The notes: a model not told the origin generated them from the sequence alone. 64,000 bases of DNA from Pseudomaricurvus alcaniphilus (GCF_011440395.1 NZ_JAAOIX010000007.1:1-64000), one strand, 5' to 3'; positions 47,523 through 57,461 are shown, numbered from the stretch's first letter. Numbers and translations: made by a program.

Positions 47523-47912
47523 GCATTCCCTTCTGCTGGTGTGAGGGCGAAGCGCCACTGCTGGTGATATACCAATGACTCAGCCGGGCGCTGCAAACAC
47601 CTGCAATGCGAGAGGAGGAAGTGCACACTCGAAAGAATCATTAGTTGTATTTGCAACCAATACTAGAGTTATTCTGACTAAATATCAATCACCTATCCGG
47701 TTTAAAGCCAGAAATCATTAAATATTTCGTTTCATTTTCAACTAAATTAGGGCCGGGCATGCACTGTAACGATGTAATAATTATTTTGACGACAAATAGG
47801 TGCAGCGAAAGCCGCAAGGAAAATACTGCTATTTCGGTTCCACGCCCCACCGCGCCTCAAGCCGGGACCAGCAATAAGCCGAGGCCAACAGCAAGTCAGG
47901 GCCAACCGTAAG
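47523..47912. other. Intergenic region upstream of the thiolase-carboxylase operon
   Basis: These 390 bases should include the thiolase promoter; the part at 47640-47760 is AT-rich. GTTGTATTTGCAAC near 47645 is a small inverted repeat that could be an operator, for example for a TetR-type regulator, but I cannot name the protein. GTCAGGGGTTGG near 47920 is part of the RecQ end. No gene is seen. Confidence 0.4.
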
Positions 47913-49709
47913 TCAGGGGTTGGCGGCAATAACCGTCAAAAAGGCCTCGCCGTATTGCTCCAACTTGGTGGCACCGACGCCCTGGATAAATCCCAGCGCC
48001 TGTAAAGTGCGGGGCCGCTCTTCCATCATCTGCATCAGGGTGGCATCGTGGAAGATCATATAGGGCGGGATATCCCGCTCCTGGGCCAGCTGCTTGCGCC
48101 GTTCGCGCAGTGCTTCCCAAAGCTGCCGGTCAGCGTCGGAGACACCGGCTTTTGCCGACCGGGCCTGGCGCTCCGGCGCGACGGCCAGCTGCTCCCGGCA
48201 AGTGAACGTCGCCTCGCCGCGCAGCAACGAGCGACTCAACTCGGTCAGTTTCAGCGCCCCGTAATGCTCAAAGTCATTAAACAGGTAACCCTGTACCAGC
48301 AATTGCCGGGCAATCGCCTGCCACGCCTGCGCCCCCAACTCCTTACCGATGCCAAAGGTGCTGAGCTGCTCATGGCCGTGCTGCTTCACCTTATCACTGG
48401 CCTGGCCGCGGAGTATATCGATAACGTGGGCAGCACCGAATCGCTGGCCGCTGCGATACACCGCCGATAAAAACTTTTGTGCGTCTTCGCTGGCATCGCG
48501 AGTTTGTGGCGGTGCCAGGCAGTTGTCGCAATTGCCGCAATTTCCCGGCGCAGCCTCTTCAAAGTAACCCAGCAGCGCCTGGCGCCGACAATCGGTAACC
48601 TCACACCAGCCCAGCAGGGCATTGAGCTTGTGTCGCTCCACCTGCTTTTGCTGGTCACTCATGGGTGAATCGCCCAGCATCTGGTTGAGCCGCACCACGT
48701 CCTGCAAGCCGTACACCATATGCGCCACTGCCGGCTCGCCGTCGCGCCCCGCCCGCCCGGTCTCCTGGTAATAGGCCTCGATACTTTTGGGCAAGTCCAT
48801 ATGAAAGACAAAGCGCACATCCGGCTTGTCGATACCCATGCCAAAGGCAATGGTGGCGACGATAACTACCTTGTCCTCACGCAGAAAACGCTGCTGGTGA
48901 TGTTGGCGCAGCTGCGCACTGAGGCCGGCGTGATAGGGCAGTGCATCGATACCCCGGTCTACCAGCCAGGCCGCCGTGGACTCGACTTTCTTGCGCGACA
49001 GACAGTAGATAATGCCACTGTCTTCTTTGTGCTGGGCCAGGAAGCGGATCAACTGCTTGCGGGCATCAGAGCGAATACTGACATGGTACTGGATATTGGG
49101 GCGATCAAAGCTGCTGGTCAAGCGCAGCGGATCAAGCAGGTTGAGACGATACTCGATTTCCCGTTGGGTGCGCTCGTCGGCGGTGGCGGTGAGCGCCATC
49201 AGCGGCGTATCGGGAAAGTGGGTTTTGAGCACGTGCAGGCCGAGGTAATCCTGGCGGAAGTCGTGCCCCCACTGGGACACGCAGTGGGCTTCATCAATGG
49301 CGATCAGGGCGATCTCGGCACTGGCCAGGTACTCCAGCGTGCGCGGCTGCAGCAGACGCTCCGGAGCGATATAAAGCAACTGCAACTCGCCAGCGGCAAA
49401 GCGGCGCGTCACCTCCCGCTGTTGCTCGACAGACAGGCTGGAGTTCAGGTAGGCGGCCTCGATACCCAGCTCAGTCAGGGCACTGACCTGGTCCTGCATC
49501 AGGGCGATCAGCGGCGAAATCACAATCGCCGTACCGCGACGCAACTGGGCCGGAATCTGGAAACACAGGGATTTACCGCCGCCGGTGGGCATCAATACCA
49601 GTGCGTCGCGCCCCGCCAGCGCCGCCTCTATGGCGGCCGCCTGTTGACCGCGAAACTGCTCGTAGCCGTAGGTGGTGCGCAATAGGTCGAGGGCGGCGTC
49701 AAGCGTCAT
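47913..49709 (-). CDS. recQ: ATP-dependent DNA helicase RecQ
   Basis: This 598-residue 3'-5' helicase acts in recombination and replication-fork repair. Walker A is MPTGGGKSL, the DEAH box lies in DEAHCVSQWGHDFR (with the RecQ aromatic-rich loop), and motif VI reads QETGRAGRDG. A zinc site follows (CEVTDCRR...CGNCDNC), then the winged helix (ASDKVKQHGHEQLSTFG), and an HRDC domain ends the protein. ATG 49709 aligns with the usual N-terminus (DAALDLLRTTYGYEQFRGQQ); the frame is open 44 codons further, with no ribosome site for either. Single gene. Confidence 0.95.
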   Translation of the reverse strand: MTLDAALDLLRTTYGYEQFRGQQAAAIEAALAGRDALVLMPTGGGKSLCFQIPAQLRRGTAIVISPLIALMQDQVSALTELGIEAAYLNSSLSVEQQREVTRRFAAGELQLLYIAPERLLQPRTLEYLASAEIALIAIDEAHCVSQWGHDFRQDYLGLHVLKTHFPDTPLMALTATADERTQREIEYRLNLLDPLRLTSSFDRPNIQYHVSIRSDARKQLIRFLAQHKEDSGIIYCLSRKKVESTAAWLVDRGIDALPYHAGLSAQLRQHHQQRFLREDKVVIVATIAFGMGIDKPDVRFVFHMDLPKSIEAYYQETGRAGRDGEPAVAHMVYGLQDVVRLNQMLGDSPMSDQQKQVERHKLNALLGWCEVTDCRRQALLGYFEEAAPGNCGNCDNCLAPPQTRDASEDAQKFLSAVYRSGQRFGAAHVIDILRGQASDKVKQHGHEQLSTFGIGKELGAQAWQAIARQLLVQGYLFNDFEHYGALKLTELSRSLLRGEATFTCREQLAVAPERQARSAKAGVSDADRQLWEALRERRKQLAQERDIPPYMIFHDATLMQMMEERPRTLQALGFIQGVGATKLEQYGEAFLTVIAANP

Positions 49710-50115
49710 AGGGGCAGAAGCGGGATAGGTAACGAGCGACGATTGTAACAGAAATGGCGGCCCGGGCGAGGCGCCTGTAACCGCCTTTAATCGATTCATT
49801 ACTGATGATTCATACTTTTGACCCGGTTTTTCTCCGATCACCCCGGTGACCCCGGCAAAACCCTTAACCGTTGAAAGTGCACCATCACATCGGTCTGCCG
49901 TCGTTCAAGCTTGCAGCAACCGGCTCACCGGTAAAGTCTTGCAACTGCCGGATAACTCGCGTCTTACTCGAATGGCGCTAGTAGCGAACAGCCATTGGTA
50001 CTTTTACACATTTATTTCGCTTCTTTTTTGACATTTTTTTCCTCTCCCGTGCGCTAGTCTAACCTTGCCAAACCAGCTTTCTGGCACCAAGAAACCAGGC
50101 ACAGGAGTGACTGTC
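49710..50115. other. Intergenic region between recQ and the small gene at 50116
   Basis: About 406 bases lie between the recQ start and the next divergent gene. They hold the promoters of both. The part nearest 50030 is T-rich. No gene or repeat is evident. Confidence 0.4.
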
Positions 50116-50370
50116 ATGGATAACCGGGACAAATACCTCAACCAGCATATGCGCAAGCGCATGGCACTGGCCCAGGACTTACCCGTCAGGACGCAGCAGC
50201 GCTGGGCAGAAAAGTGCGTACATTTGGCCAGCCTGCAGCACCGCACGGCCTTCTTTATGATGGCGAGCCTGTGGCGCTCGAGACTGGACGCCTGCGGCCA
50301 ATTACCGGGCGGTCAGTGGCAAGTCTCCGAGCTCGAGCTGCACGATTGCCGGTCCTCGACGCTAGTGTAA
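50116..50370 (+). CDS. Small hypothetical protein
   Basis: This 84-residue basic protein starts at ATG 50116 with AGGAG eight bases upstream. Residues 1-30 are hydrophilic (MDNRDKYLNQHMRKRMALAQD), and a helical middle has HRTAFFMMASLWRSRLDACG. No family is recognised. It is unlinked to neighbours by strand, convergent with the lipoprotein gene that ends at 50397. The good ribosome site is the main support. Confidence 0.5.
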   Translation: MDNRDKYLNQHMRKRMALAQDLPVRTQQRWAEKCVHLASLQHRTAFFMMASLWRSRLDACGQLPGGQWQVSELELHDCRSSTLV

Positions 50371-50396
50371 CGCCTCCCAGCTGTTCCCGGGGCCAA

Positions 50397-50726
50397 TCAG
50401 TGCGCCAGGGGGATGATAAACATCTGCCCGCCAACCCTTATCAACGCCACATGCGATCCACGGTACTGCACATAGGTGAGCGCTTCTACTTTTTCTATCG
50501 CCGTTGCCGGAATTGGAAAGTTGACGTCCCGCGGCGGCACCCGCCTGCCCTGCGCATCCAGAACAATCGGGGTGCCGGTCCGATCAAAACGGATTGAAAA
50601 AGGCAGGTAATCGCCCTCTTGCGGATCCGGTTTCGGCTTGGGTCGGTACTCGGCGCAGGCGCTCAAGGTAAACGCGCACAACAATGGCAGCAGTGCGCGG
50701 CGGAAGGCTTTTTTGTGCTGGCTCAT
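50397..50726 (-). CDS. Small hypothetical lipoprotein
   Basis: This 109-residue protein starts at ATG 50726 (GGAG site nine bases upstream) and has a lipoprotein signal ending in FTLSAC. A Pro/Lys-rich segment (YRPKPKPDPQEG) follows, then a compact beta-rich domain (FSIRFDRTGTPIVLD...ALTYVQYRGSHVALIRVGGQMFIIPL). It overlaps nothing and starts 25 bases after the stop of the FecR-TPR-barrel gene, so it is probably co-transcribed and may be an outer-membrane accessory of that protein. Unknown family. Confidence 0.65.
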   Translation of the reverse strand: MSQHKKAFRRALLPLLCAFTLSACAEYRPKPKPDPQEGDYLPFSIRFDRTGTPIVLDAQGRRVPPRDVNFPIPATAIEKVEALTYVQYRGSHVALIRVGGQMFIIPLAH

Positions 50727-50751
50727 GGCTTTGTTCTCCGTCATTTTGATG

Positions 50752-53700
50752 CTAATGAAAATGTAATTGCAATCGTGCGTAGGCAAATCGGCCGGGATAA
50801 AAACGCAAAAACTCTGCCGTTTCATCTACGATTTCGACTTCCCGGTCAAACAGGTTTTTCACTCCAAGTTCGAAGACCCCTCGCCGTCCGGGCAGCTTCG
50901 ACTCCAGGGTAAAGTCAAACAGCCAGGTTTCCTCGCGCTGGTCCCGAGCCATGGGCAAAAAGGTAGTCAGATCCAGCAACGCCAGGGTGTTTGTTTGATT
51001 TACATAGCGAGAAACCAGCTGCCAGGAGAAATATCGACCTCGGCTCTGGCGCAGGCTCAGGGGAACAATATGCGTGGTCGAGCGGCTAACTTCATTGATT
51101 CCACCCAACTCTTGCACATAGTCGAAATCGCCCTGCTGATATTCGTAGGACAGCGTCAACGACGTACTTTCGTTAAACAAATGGGTCAGGTAGAGAGTCC
51201 CGAACTCCTCGCTGTAGTCCAGCGTAACTGTTTCAGGTTGGCCCATAGTGTCCAGTTGCGTGCCCGGAAACTCCACCTCTCGGCGCAAAAAATCCAGCCC
51301 CGCGTACAGCGACGTGCTCAGCGAATAGTCAAATGCCATAGCGTAATTGCGGCTGTCGGTATTGTTCGAATCAGAAAAAATCTGGTTGAAGCCGGCCACA
51401 TAGGATTTTTCGATGGTTTGACTGGCGGCCAGGTCGCGCTTGAAGCTTCTGAATACACTGCCGCGCCAGCGCCAGCCCTCGCCCTGCCAGGCAAGGCCAA
51501 ATTTCGGCGAAACCTGGGAAATATCTTTTGCTGCTTCCAGTTCCAGCCTGTCATAAGACAGACCCGCATCTAACAACAGTGCGCGGGTGATATTCGTCTC
51601 CAGGTATGCGTAGTAATTGCGATGGGTTTTTCGCTGTTCGCTAACGCTAACAATTTGCTCACCTGGAAAAAACGGGCTGGGAAAAACGGACTCCGTTGTC
51701 TGGTCGGCAGAGTATTGACCCGCACCTGCTTGAATTTTAAGCCCCTTGAATTGCCCCAAATATTTTAATTCAACGATCCACGGATCCTGCTGCAGTGCAG
51801 TGGACAGCTGAATAGCATCCACCGTGACAGTGTCATCCAGCTGCTGGGAAATCGCCGACAATAGCAAGCCATGCGCGGGGGTGATTTGCAGATAGCTGCC
51901 AAGCCGCCAGGTTTTCAGGCGCCGCGATAACTCCTCGCCCTGGGCGATGATACTCAAACCCTGATCGCCCCGCTCCAGGGTCAAATCCCGGTACTCCAGT
52001 TCGACACTGGCCTGCGGTGTCACTTGCCACTGCAGAAAACCGCTGTAAATGTCCTGATCCTGATAGGCATCGTCGCGAAAGCCGTCGCTCTCGTAGTGAT
52101 ACTGGCCGAGACTCAGGGCGACCGGCCCCTGCAGGCGCGACAGCACAATCTCGTCAGCCAGGGTGCCGTCCCCTCCCACCAGACCGCTGCTGGAGAGACT
52201 CCACTGGTTCTGGTTAAACAGGGCATGGTACTCGTTCAGACCGGGCCGCGACGGCCCCAGCCCTTCCACCAGGCCAAGGTCTGTTTCTGACAACTGCAGC
52301 TGCAGCGGGTAAGAGGAGACCGGCTGTAACAGTTGTGCCTGCTGCAGTTCCGATACCCGGGCCGCCTCATAGCGGCGCTCACCCCGGTAAGTATCCGCCA
52401 GCAGCCGATGCCCCTCGGCGCTGGCCGGGTCCTTTGCCAGGGCCTCCCACGCCGCCAGACGCACCCCTTGTTGGTAGCCGGCGTCACTGTAGGCTCGCGC
52501 CAGGGTCGCGCTGCGGCTGGCGGCATCACTTTGCAACAGCGTCTCGGCACGGTAGAGGGCGCGCTGGTCATTGAGTTTGCGCGACACTTGCAGCTCGGTT
52601 ATTGCCCCCAGTGGATTGTTGGCAAACAGTTTGCGCACTCCTTCGTAGAACCAGGGCGTCGGATCCAGCGGATCAAACTCCTTGGCCAGTTGCCACTGCA
52701 CCGCCGCTTCGGCATCCCGCAATTCTTCAAAGTAGGCGCGGCCGAGATAGCTGCGCAAAACGCTGCGCGCGGGGTCGAGACTGGTGGCGATTTCCAGCTG
52801 CCGGCGCCCCGCCTCCAGTTCACCCTGGCGCAACAGGGCCAGCCCCAAACCCAGGTGGGCCTGGGGGTTTTCCGAGTGCAGCTCAATCGCTTGCCGGAAC
52901 TGTTCTGCGGCGCGCTCCAGCTGCAAATTGAAAAGATTGAGAAAGGCCTGTTGGGTCAGTGCCCGCGAGTCGGCGGGGGCCAGCGCCAGTGCCCGAGCAA
53001 CCGCCACTTCGGCGCGCTGGCTGGCGCCCGCGATCAATTCCAATTCACTCAGCCTGGACCAGGCCAGGGCGCTATCCGGATCGCTGGCGGTGGCGCTCCG
53101 CGCGGCCGCCAGCGCCGCCGGGAGCTGCAGTTGCGCCTGGTGGGCATAGGACAGGGCCACCAGTGCGGCCACCGACCGGGCATCCAGTGCCAGCGCCTGC
53201 TCGGCCAACAACACTGCCTGCTCGGCCCGGTTAGTAGCACTGTGAATTATACTCTGCAAGGCCAGCGATGGTGCCGACTGCAGCGCCTGCAGCATTGCCG
53301 AGGCCTGTTGTACTTGCCCCACCGACAGCAGGACGGCAGCCCTGGCTGCGATCACAGCAGGACTTGCCTGGCGGGCGGCATCGAGCTCCGCCAGTGCCAG
53401 GTCCGGGCGCCCTTGCCGCAATTGCAGCGCCGCCGCATCCAGCCAGCGCTGTTGGCCGCTGTCTTGCAGCTGGCCCAGGGTAAACAAGGGCGGGTAGTAG
53501 ATTGCCCAGTCCACTGTTTCAGTCTTGTCGATCGGTACAATCTGGAAGGACGATGATGCCTGGAGCGACGATGAAGCGGCCGCAGCCAACAATTTTTGCC
53601 CGGCTAGCACCGCCTTGTCGCCAGTGGCCCGGCCGTGGAATGCCGTTACCTCACCCTCTATAACACTGATACTGCTGCCGTCCGCGCCCGCCTCCACCAG

Positions 53701-54159
53701 GAATTCGGTGCCCTCGACCGCAGCATTGACAAAGGGAGTCGCCACCTCAAAGCGGCGCGTTATACGGCTGATCAGATGACTGACACCCTGCTGCAAGCGA
53801 ATCAGGAAGCTGTCCGTTTGAGTCTGCCGGGGCAAAATCAAAATGGAATTTTGCGCCAGGCGGAGATAAGTGTTGTTGCTCAGGTAGAGCGCCGCCCGGC
53901 TGTTGGCCCCCGTCATAAGCCTTTGGCCGGGGCAAACCAGGGTGTCGATCGCAACCGGCTGCAGGCCACTGGTCGCGGCCGCCGCTGCGCTGGCTGCGGA
54001 ACCGGCAGGGTTAACGCCAGCGGCCGCCGTCGGGTCATAGGTATCCATAACCACCAGGCCATTGACGGCAACAACGCGAGCGGCCCAGGGATCGCACGCC
54101 AGCACGTCGAGAGGACGCAGCGCGCAATATAGTAGAAGCCCTATGATCCACAGACGCAA
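50752..54159 (-). CDS. FecR-domain, TPR and outer-membrane barrel fusion protein
   Basis: This 1135-residue exported protein has a signal peptide (to about residue 21), a FecR domain (about 80-190: LYLSNNTYLRLAQNS, VNAAVEGTEFLVEAG, SVIEGEV), a long run of TPR-like helices (about 235-610, Ala/Leu/Gln-rich), and a TonB-receptor-like beta-barrel (about 640-1135) ending in ARLQLHFH. There is no plug domain. FecR domains otherwise sense or transmit envelope signals, so this is a barrel with its own periplasmic sensing arm. The CHASE2 cyclase gene lies 359 bases upstream on the same strand and the small lipoprotein follows. Ligand and role unknown. Confidence 0.8.
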   Translation of the reverse strand: MRLWIIGLLLYCALRPLDVLACDPWAARVVAVNGLVVMDTYDPTAAAGVNPAGSAASAAAAATSGLQPVAIDTLVCPGQRLMTGANSRAALYLSNNTYLRLAQNSILILPRQTQTDSFLIRLQQGVSHLISRITRRFEVATPFVNAAVEGTEFLVEAGADGSSISVIEGEVTAFHGRATGDKAVLAGQKLLAAAASSSLQASSSFQIVPIDKTETVDWAIYYPPLFTLGQLQDSGQQRWLDAAALQLRQGRPDLALAELDAARQASPAVIAARAAVLLSVGQVQQASAMLQALQSAPSLALQSIIHSATNRAEQAVLLAEQALALDARSVAALVALSYAHQAQLQLPAALAAARSATASDPDSALAWSRLSELELIAGASQRAEVAVARALALAPADSRALTQQAFLNLFNLQLERAAEQFRQAIELHSENPQAHLGLGLALLRQGELEAGRRQLEIATSLDPARSVLRSYLGRAYFEELRDAEAAVQWQLAKEFDPLDPTPWFYEGVRKLFANNPLGAITELQVSRKLNDQRALYRAETLLQSDAASRSATLARAYSDAGYQQGVRLAAWEALAKDPASAEGHRLLADTYRGERRYEAARVSELQQAQLLQPVSSYPLQLQLSETDLGLVEGLGPSRPGLNEYHALFNQNQWSLSSSGLVGGDGTLADEIVLSRLQGPVALSLGQYHYESDGFRDDAYQDQDIYSGFLQWQVTPQASVELEYRDLTLERGDQGLSIIAQGEELSRRLKTWRLGSYLQITPAHGLLLSAISQQLDDTVTVDAIQLSTALQQDPWIVELKYLGQFKGLKIQAGAGQYSADQTTESVFPSPFFPGEQIVSVSEQRKTHRNYYAYLETNITRALLLDAGLSYDRLELEAAKDISQVSPKFGLAWQGEGWRWRGSVFRSFKRDLAASQTIEKSYVAGFNQIFSDSNNTDSRNYAMAFDYSLSTSLYAGLDFLRREVEFPGTQLDTMGQPETVTLDYSEEFGTLYLTHLFNESTSLTLSYEYQQGDFDYVQELGGINEVSRSTTHIVPLSLRQSRGRYFSWQLVSRYVNQTNTLALLDLTTFLPMARDQREETWLFDFTLESKLPGRRGVFELGVKNLFDREVEIVDETAEFLRFYPGRFAYARLQLHFH

Positions 54160-54518
54160 GGTCGCCTCCTGGCGGTGACGATGCGGCCCAACGACCGCAC
54201 CGCTACTTCGATAACATCAATAACTTTCTACTGCTCTTTATCAGGCCCCCATATCTGTTGCTTTCGATCGGAGCCTGAATAAAAGTCGGATTTTCCCGGG
54301 ACCGTTTCGATACTGCTTAAGTACCGGTTCGGTACGGTTTCGAACCTGCGCCTGCACTGCCTGGCAGTTCCCACGCACTGCGGCAAACGCTGGCGATGCC
54401 TGAGCCAGTCTACTGAATCAGTGCGGCTTTGCAAACCGGCAGTGGCGTGAAAAACTGATTGCGAGACTGTGAGCAAAGAGCGCGCCGCCTGGGCCTCGGG
54501 CTGAAAATCATAAACTGC
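54160..54518. other. Intergenic region between the cyclase and FecR-TPR-barrel genes
   Basis: These 359 bases carry no supported gene. Around 54299-54346 there are repeated ACCGTTTCGA/GGTACGGTTTCGAA motifs and the inverted TACCGGTTCGGTA, which may be protein-binding sites for the promoter of the barrel gene. A minus-strand frame of 82 codons (54476-54228) has no protein-like features. Confidence 0.4.
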
Positions 54519-56564
54519 TCAGTTCTTGTTGAGTTCGACGACAACTCTGCCGCCTTCGCAGCATGTAAAACGCCATTCTTTTGAGTCACCGTAGCGCAGG
54601 TAAAAATCGCACACCGGGTCTCCGGTTTCCCGCCGCAGATCCGCCAGCTCGGATCTTGCCGCCGCAGTCAAACCGGCGCCCAGTTGCTCCAGGGCCTGTT
54701 CAAACCGACGCTGCAGCGCCCCGCTCCAGGGCGCCGCCAGCAGCGTCATCAGACCCAGCGGCTGCTGTTTACCCTGCAGCAAAAACTCGCCCAAATAACG
54801 CAAATCATGCCCCGCCGGGGCGGTGCAGACTGTGCTCACCAGCACCGACACACCGAGGGATTTACAGGCGTTTTCAATCCGCGACGTGGTATTGACCAGG
54901 TCGCCAATAGCGCGATACTCAAAGTGATCCGAGGCTCCAAAGTTACCCAACACCACGTCGCCGGCGTGGACTCCGACGCGCGTGGGCAGCTGGCTGTCGG
55001 GGTGCTGCCGGTTAAACCCGTCAACGGAGGCCTGCAGTGACTGCAGCACTGGCCCAATAGTCGCCCAGACACTGTGCACCGGAACATCCGACCAGATGGC
55101 AATGACCCCGTCCCCGGCCACATCGGAGATAATCCCGCCCTGGGCGCGAATGGGTGGAATAACCGCGGCATAGTATTGTTCCATGATGTCGCTCAAGCGC
55201 AGTGACCCCACTCGCTCGGCCATCCGCGTGTAACCCTGGGCGTCAGTGACCAGGCAGACACCAAACAGCGCCTGCCGCTGGGCAAAGCGCTCTGGCTGGC
55301 TGGCCAGACGTCGAATTTCTGCGGCCGGCAAATAATGGCCAAAGGCAGTTTCCAGGCGCTGCTTTTGTTCCGCCACCACCTGCAGCCGGTGCCAGGCACT
55401 GAGCAACACCGCCATTGGCGTCAACAGCAGCAGCGGCGCCAGTAGCGGCAACCAGTAGAAGGTATGGGTAAACAGCCACAGCACAAGAGCGCCATAGCCC
55501 ACTGCCAACAGCAGCATCAGCGCCAGCCCATAAGCGAACGGCAAGCGCAGACCCGCCAGTAGCAGACAGCCACCATACAGCAGCGTCACCAGCAGCCAAA
55601 CTCCCCGGTGATGGCGGATTCGGGAGCCTTCCCTGAGGTTGGCAAAGGCGGTTGCTGCCAATTCAACACCGCTGATATCCAATCCGGAGGCGGCCGTAAA
55701 CGGCGTGTAAAATCCATCCTTCTGGCCCGGTTGATGGCGGGCCGAGTAGCCGACAAAAACCACAGCATCGCTCAACAAATGGCGAAACTGCTGCGGATTC
55801 GCAAGCACCTCTTCCAGCCCCAGGGTGGTAATAGTGCGCGGCGGACCGTAGTAGTTATAGACCTGGGCATTGTTCAACGCCGCAAGCCCGGCCTCTGCCG
55901 CCGCCGGATTCGCAGCTTGATGCAGCAGTGCCGCGGCGGGCAGGGTCCAGCGCGGCGGATGGCCGGCCCAGCGAATCCAGTAACGGGTGACCTTGGAGGA
56001 GACCTTGGGCAATAGAAAAGGGGCGGTGGCCAGCGCCGACTGCTGCAGTGGCGCCAGCGGTTCGGCAATGCGATCCACCAGCACTTGCTGATCGCCGAGC
56101 TCATGCACCTCGCGCCCGGTAAAGGCGAACAGAATAACGTTCTGCGCCTGCTTCATAGCCGTGGCAAACTGCTTGTCCGGGCTCTGCTCACCACGGGTTT
56201 TGAAAAACACATCAAAGACAATCAGCTTGACTTGCAGTGAGCTGAGCCGCTCCACCAGCTCTGCGTATACAGAGCGGGGCCAGTTTACCAGCTGCGCCGG
56301 CAACCCCAATGCCGCCGCTGTATTCTCGTTGATCGCGACGATGGCAACCCCCGGGGGCGGCTCCCGTTCACCGCGCAGGTAAAACAATGTATCCAGGCCA
56401 ACCCCCTCCTCCAGCGCCTGCCCCCAGGGCAATATCACCCACAGGCACAAAGCCGATAACAGGGCGAGCGCTACTGGCCACGGGCGGGGCTGGCGGTGGC
56501 CGGATGTTTTCCTCAACACAGTTTTTACTTTATCCGCAGCTAGTGATGGACTACTGTTAACCAA
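54519..56564 (-). CDS. CHASE2-sensor class III nucleotide cyclase
   Basis: This 681-residue inner-membrane enzyme makes cAMP or cGMP in response to a periplasmic signal. It has a membrane helix (about 30-48), a periplasmic CHASE2 domain (55-315, RGEREPPPGVAIVAINE, VFVGYSA), three helices (about 322-390) and a cytoplasmic class III cyclase domain (430-610). The two metal Asp are D441 (VTDAQGYT) and D485 (DVAGDGVIAIW); GDLVNTTSRIEN is conserved. The first codon is TTG with a weak ribosome site; GTG at 56519 is another choice. The divergent gene at 56681 encodes a Crp-type regulator, a natural effector. Confidence 0.88.
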   Translation of the reverse strand: MVNSSPSLAADKVKTVLRKTSGHRQPRPWPVALALLSALCLWVILPWGQALEEGVGLDTLFYLRGEREPPPGVAIVAINENTAAALGLPAQLVNWPRSVYAELVERLSSLQVKLIVFDVFFKTRGEQSPDKQFATAMKQAQNVILFAFTGREVHELGDQQVLVDRIAEPLAPLQQSALATAPFLLPKVSSKVTRYWIRWAGHPPRWTLPAAALLHQAANPAAAEAGLAALNNAQVYNYYGPPRTITTLGLEEVLANPQQFRHLLSDAVVFVGYSARHQPGQKDGFYTPFTAASGLDISGVELAATAFANLREGSRIRHHRGVWLLVTLLYGGCLLLAGLRLPFAYGLALMLLLAVGYGALVLWLFTHTFYWLPLLAPLLLLTPMAVLLSAWHRLQVVAEQKQRLETAFGHYLPAAEIRRLASQPERFAQRQALFGVCLVTDAQGYTRMAERVGSLRLSDIMEQYYAAVIPPIRAQGGIISDVAGDGVIAIWSDVPVHSVWATIGPVLQSLQASVDGFNRQHPDSQLPTRVGVHAGDVVLGNFGASDHFEYRAIGDLVNTTSRIENACKSLGVSVLVSTVCTAPAGHDLRYLGEFLLQGKQQPLGLMTLLAAPWSGALQRRFEQALEQLGAGLTAAARSELADLRRETGDPVCDFYLRYGDSKEWRFTCCEGGRVVVELNKN

Positions 56565-56680
56565 TCCAGAGGCACCGAAGACCAGCGAGCGGCGTCAACA
56601 GCAGCCAGCGACAGCGGCCAAACTGCGCGCAGCCTATACCCGCTTTGACTGGTGATGATATCGAAACAGGGGATTTCACC

Positions 56681-57331
56681 ATGAGCTACCTGGCACGACT
56701 GCCACTTTTCTCCGACCTTTCTGCGCAACAATTGCGGGAGTTGGAACAACACACCCTGTTGCGCAGCTACCCCAAGAATACCATCGTTATCACCGAGGGC
56801 GACAACAGTGATTCGCTCTATATCATTGTCTCCGGGCGGATGCGGGTCTACTGCAGTGACGACGAGGGTCGCGAAATTACCCTCAACGATTTATCCAGCG
56901 GCGACTACTTCGGCGAACTGGCCCTGCTGGACAACCAGCAGCGCTCCGCCTCAGTCATCACCACCGAGGCCTGTCGCCTGCTGCAATTAAACAAGGCTTC
57001 GTTGCTGGAAGCCTTTCGCCAGACCCCGGACATCGCCTACCACCTGCTCGTCAATCTGACCCAACGGGTACGCGCCCTGACCAGCAATGTAAAAAACCTG
57101 GCGCTGATGGACGTCTATGGACGGGTAGCGAAAACCCTGCTGGAACTGAGCGAAAAAGAGGGTGAGACACTGGCGACGACCATTCCCTTGACCCAACAGG
57201 ATATCGCCAACCGGGTGGGGGCCAGCCGGGAAATGGTGTCGCGCATTATGAAAGACCTGGTCACCGGCGGCTACATTACGGTCGAGAAAAAGAAGATTGT
57301 CATCAATGACCATCTCCCGGCCCATTACTGA
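56681..57331 (+). CDS. Crp/Fnr-family transcription regulator
   Basis: This 216-residue protein binds a cyclic nucleotide and DNA. The cNMP domain (about 1-120) holds GDYFGELALLDNQQRSASV, with the Gly-Glu and Arg-Ser that contact cAMP in CRP. The dimer helix follows, then a winged helix (about 150-210) with QQDIANRVGASREMVSRIMKDL. No Fnr-type Cys cluster is present, so it is not an iron-sulfur oxygen sensor. ATG 56681 fits the family length better than the upstream in-frame ATG at 56645. It is divergent from the CHASE2 cyclase gene, 116 bases away, so it probably reads that enzyme's product and may control the locus (inference). Confidence 0.9.
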   Translation: MSYLARLPLFSDLSAQQLRELEQHTLLRSYPKNTIVITEGDNSDSLYIIVSGRMRVYCSDDEGREITLNDLSSGDYFGELALLDNQQRSASVITTEACRLLQLNKASLLEAFRQTPDIAYHLLVNLTQRVRALTSNVKNLALMDVYGRVAKTLLELSEKEGETLATTIPLTQQDIANRVGASREMVSRIMKDLVTGGYITVEKKKIVINDHLPAHY

Positions 57332-57429
57332 AGCCCACCTGCCCTGCAAAGACAAGCTCTGTAACCACCTGCACTACAACACTGTGAGCGTAAAACAGAT
57401 GCTCCACTGAACAGCCGAACAAAGTTCGA

Positions 57430-57450
57430 CGCTGGTAGCAGCGACCAGCG
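57430..57450 (+). terminator. Weak candidate terminator hairpin between convergent genes
   Basis: CGCTGGT and ACCAGCG form a perfect 7-bp stem around a 7-base loop, between the ends of the convergent regulator and DUF2383 genes. No strong T-run follows, so termination is uncertain. Confidence 0.3.
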
Positions 57451-57461
57451 CCATTGATTTA

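Noticed and set aside
52333-53556. Plus-strand frame (407 codons) opposite the TPR part of the FecR fusion
   Set aside because: It mirrors a repetitive Ala/Leu/Gln coding region; no start signal or domain.
54299-54360. TTCGAA-containing repeats that looked like a tRNA T-arm
   Set aside because: No acceptor stem, D-arm or anticodon arm can be built around it on either strand.
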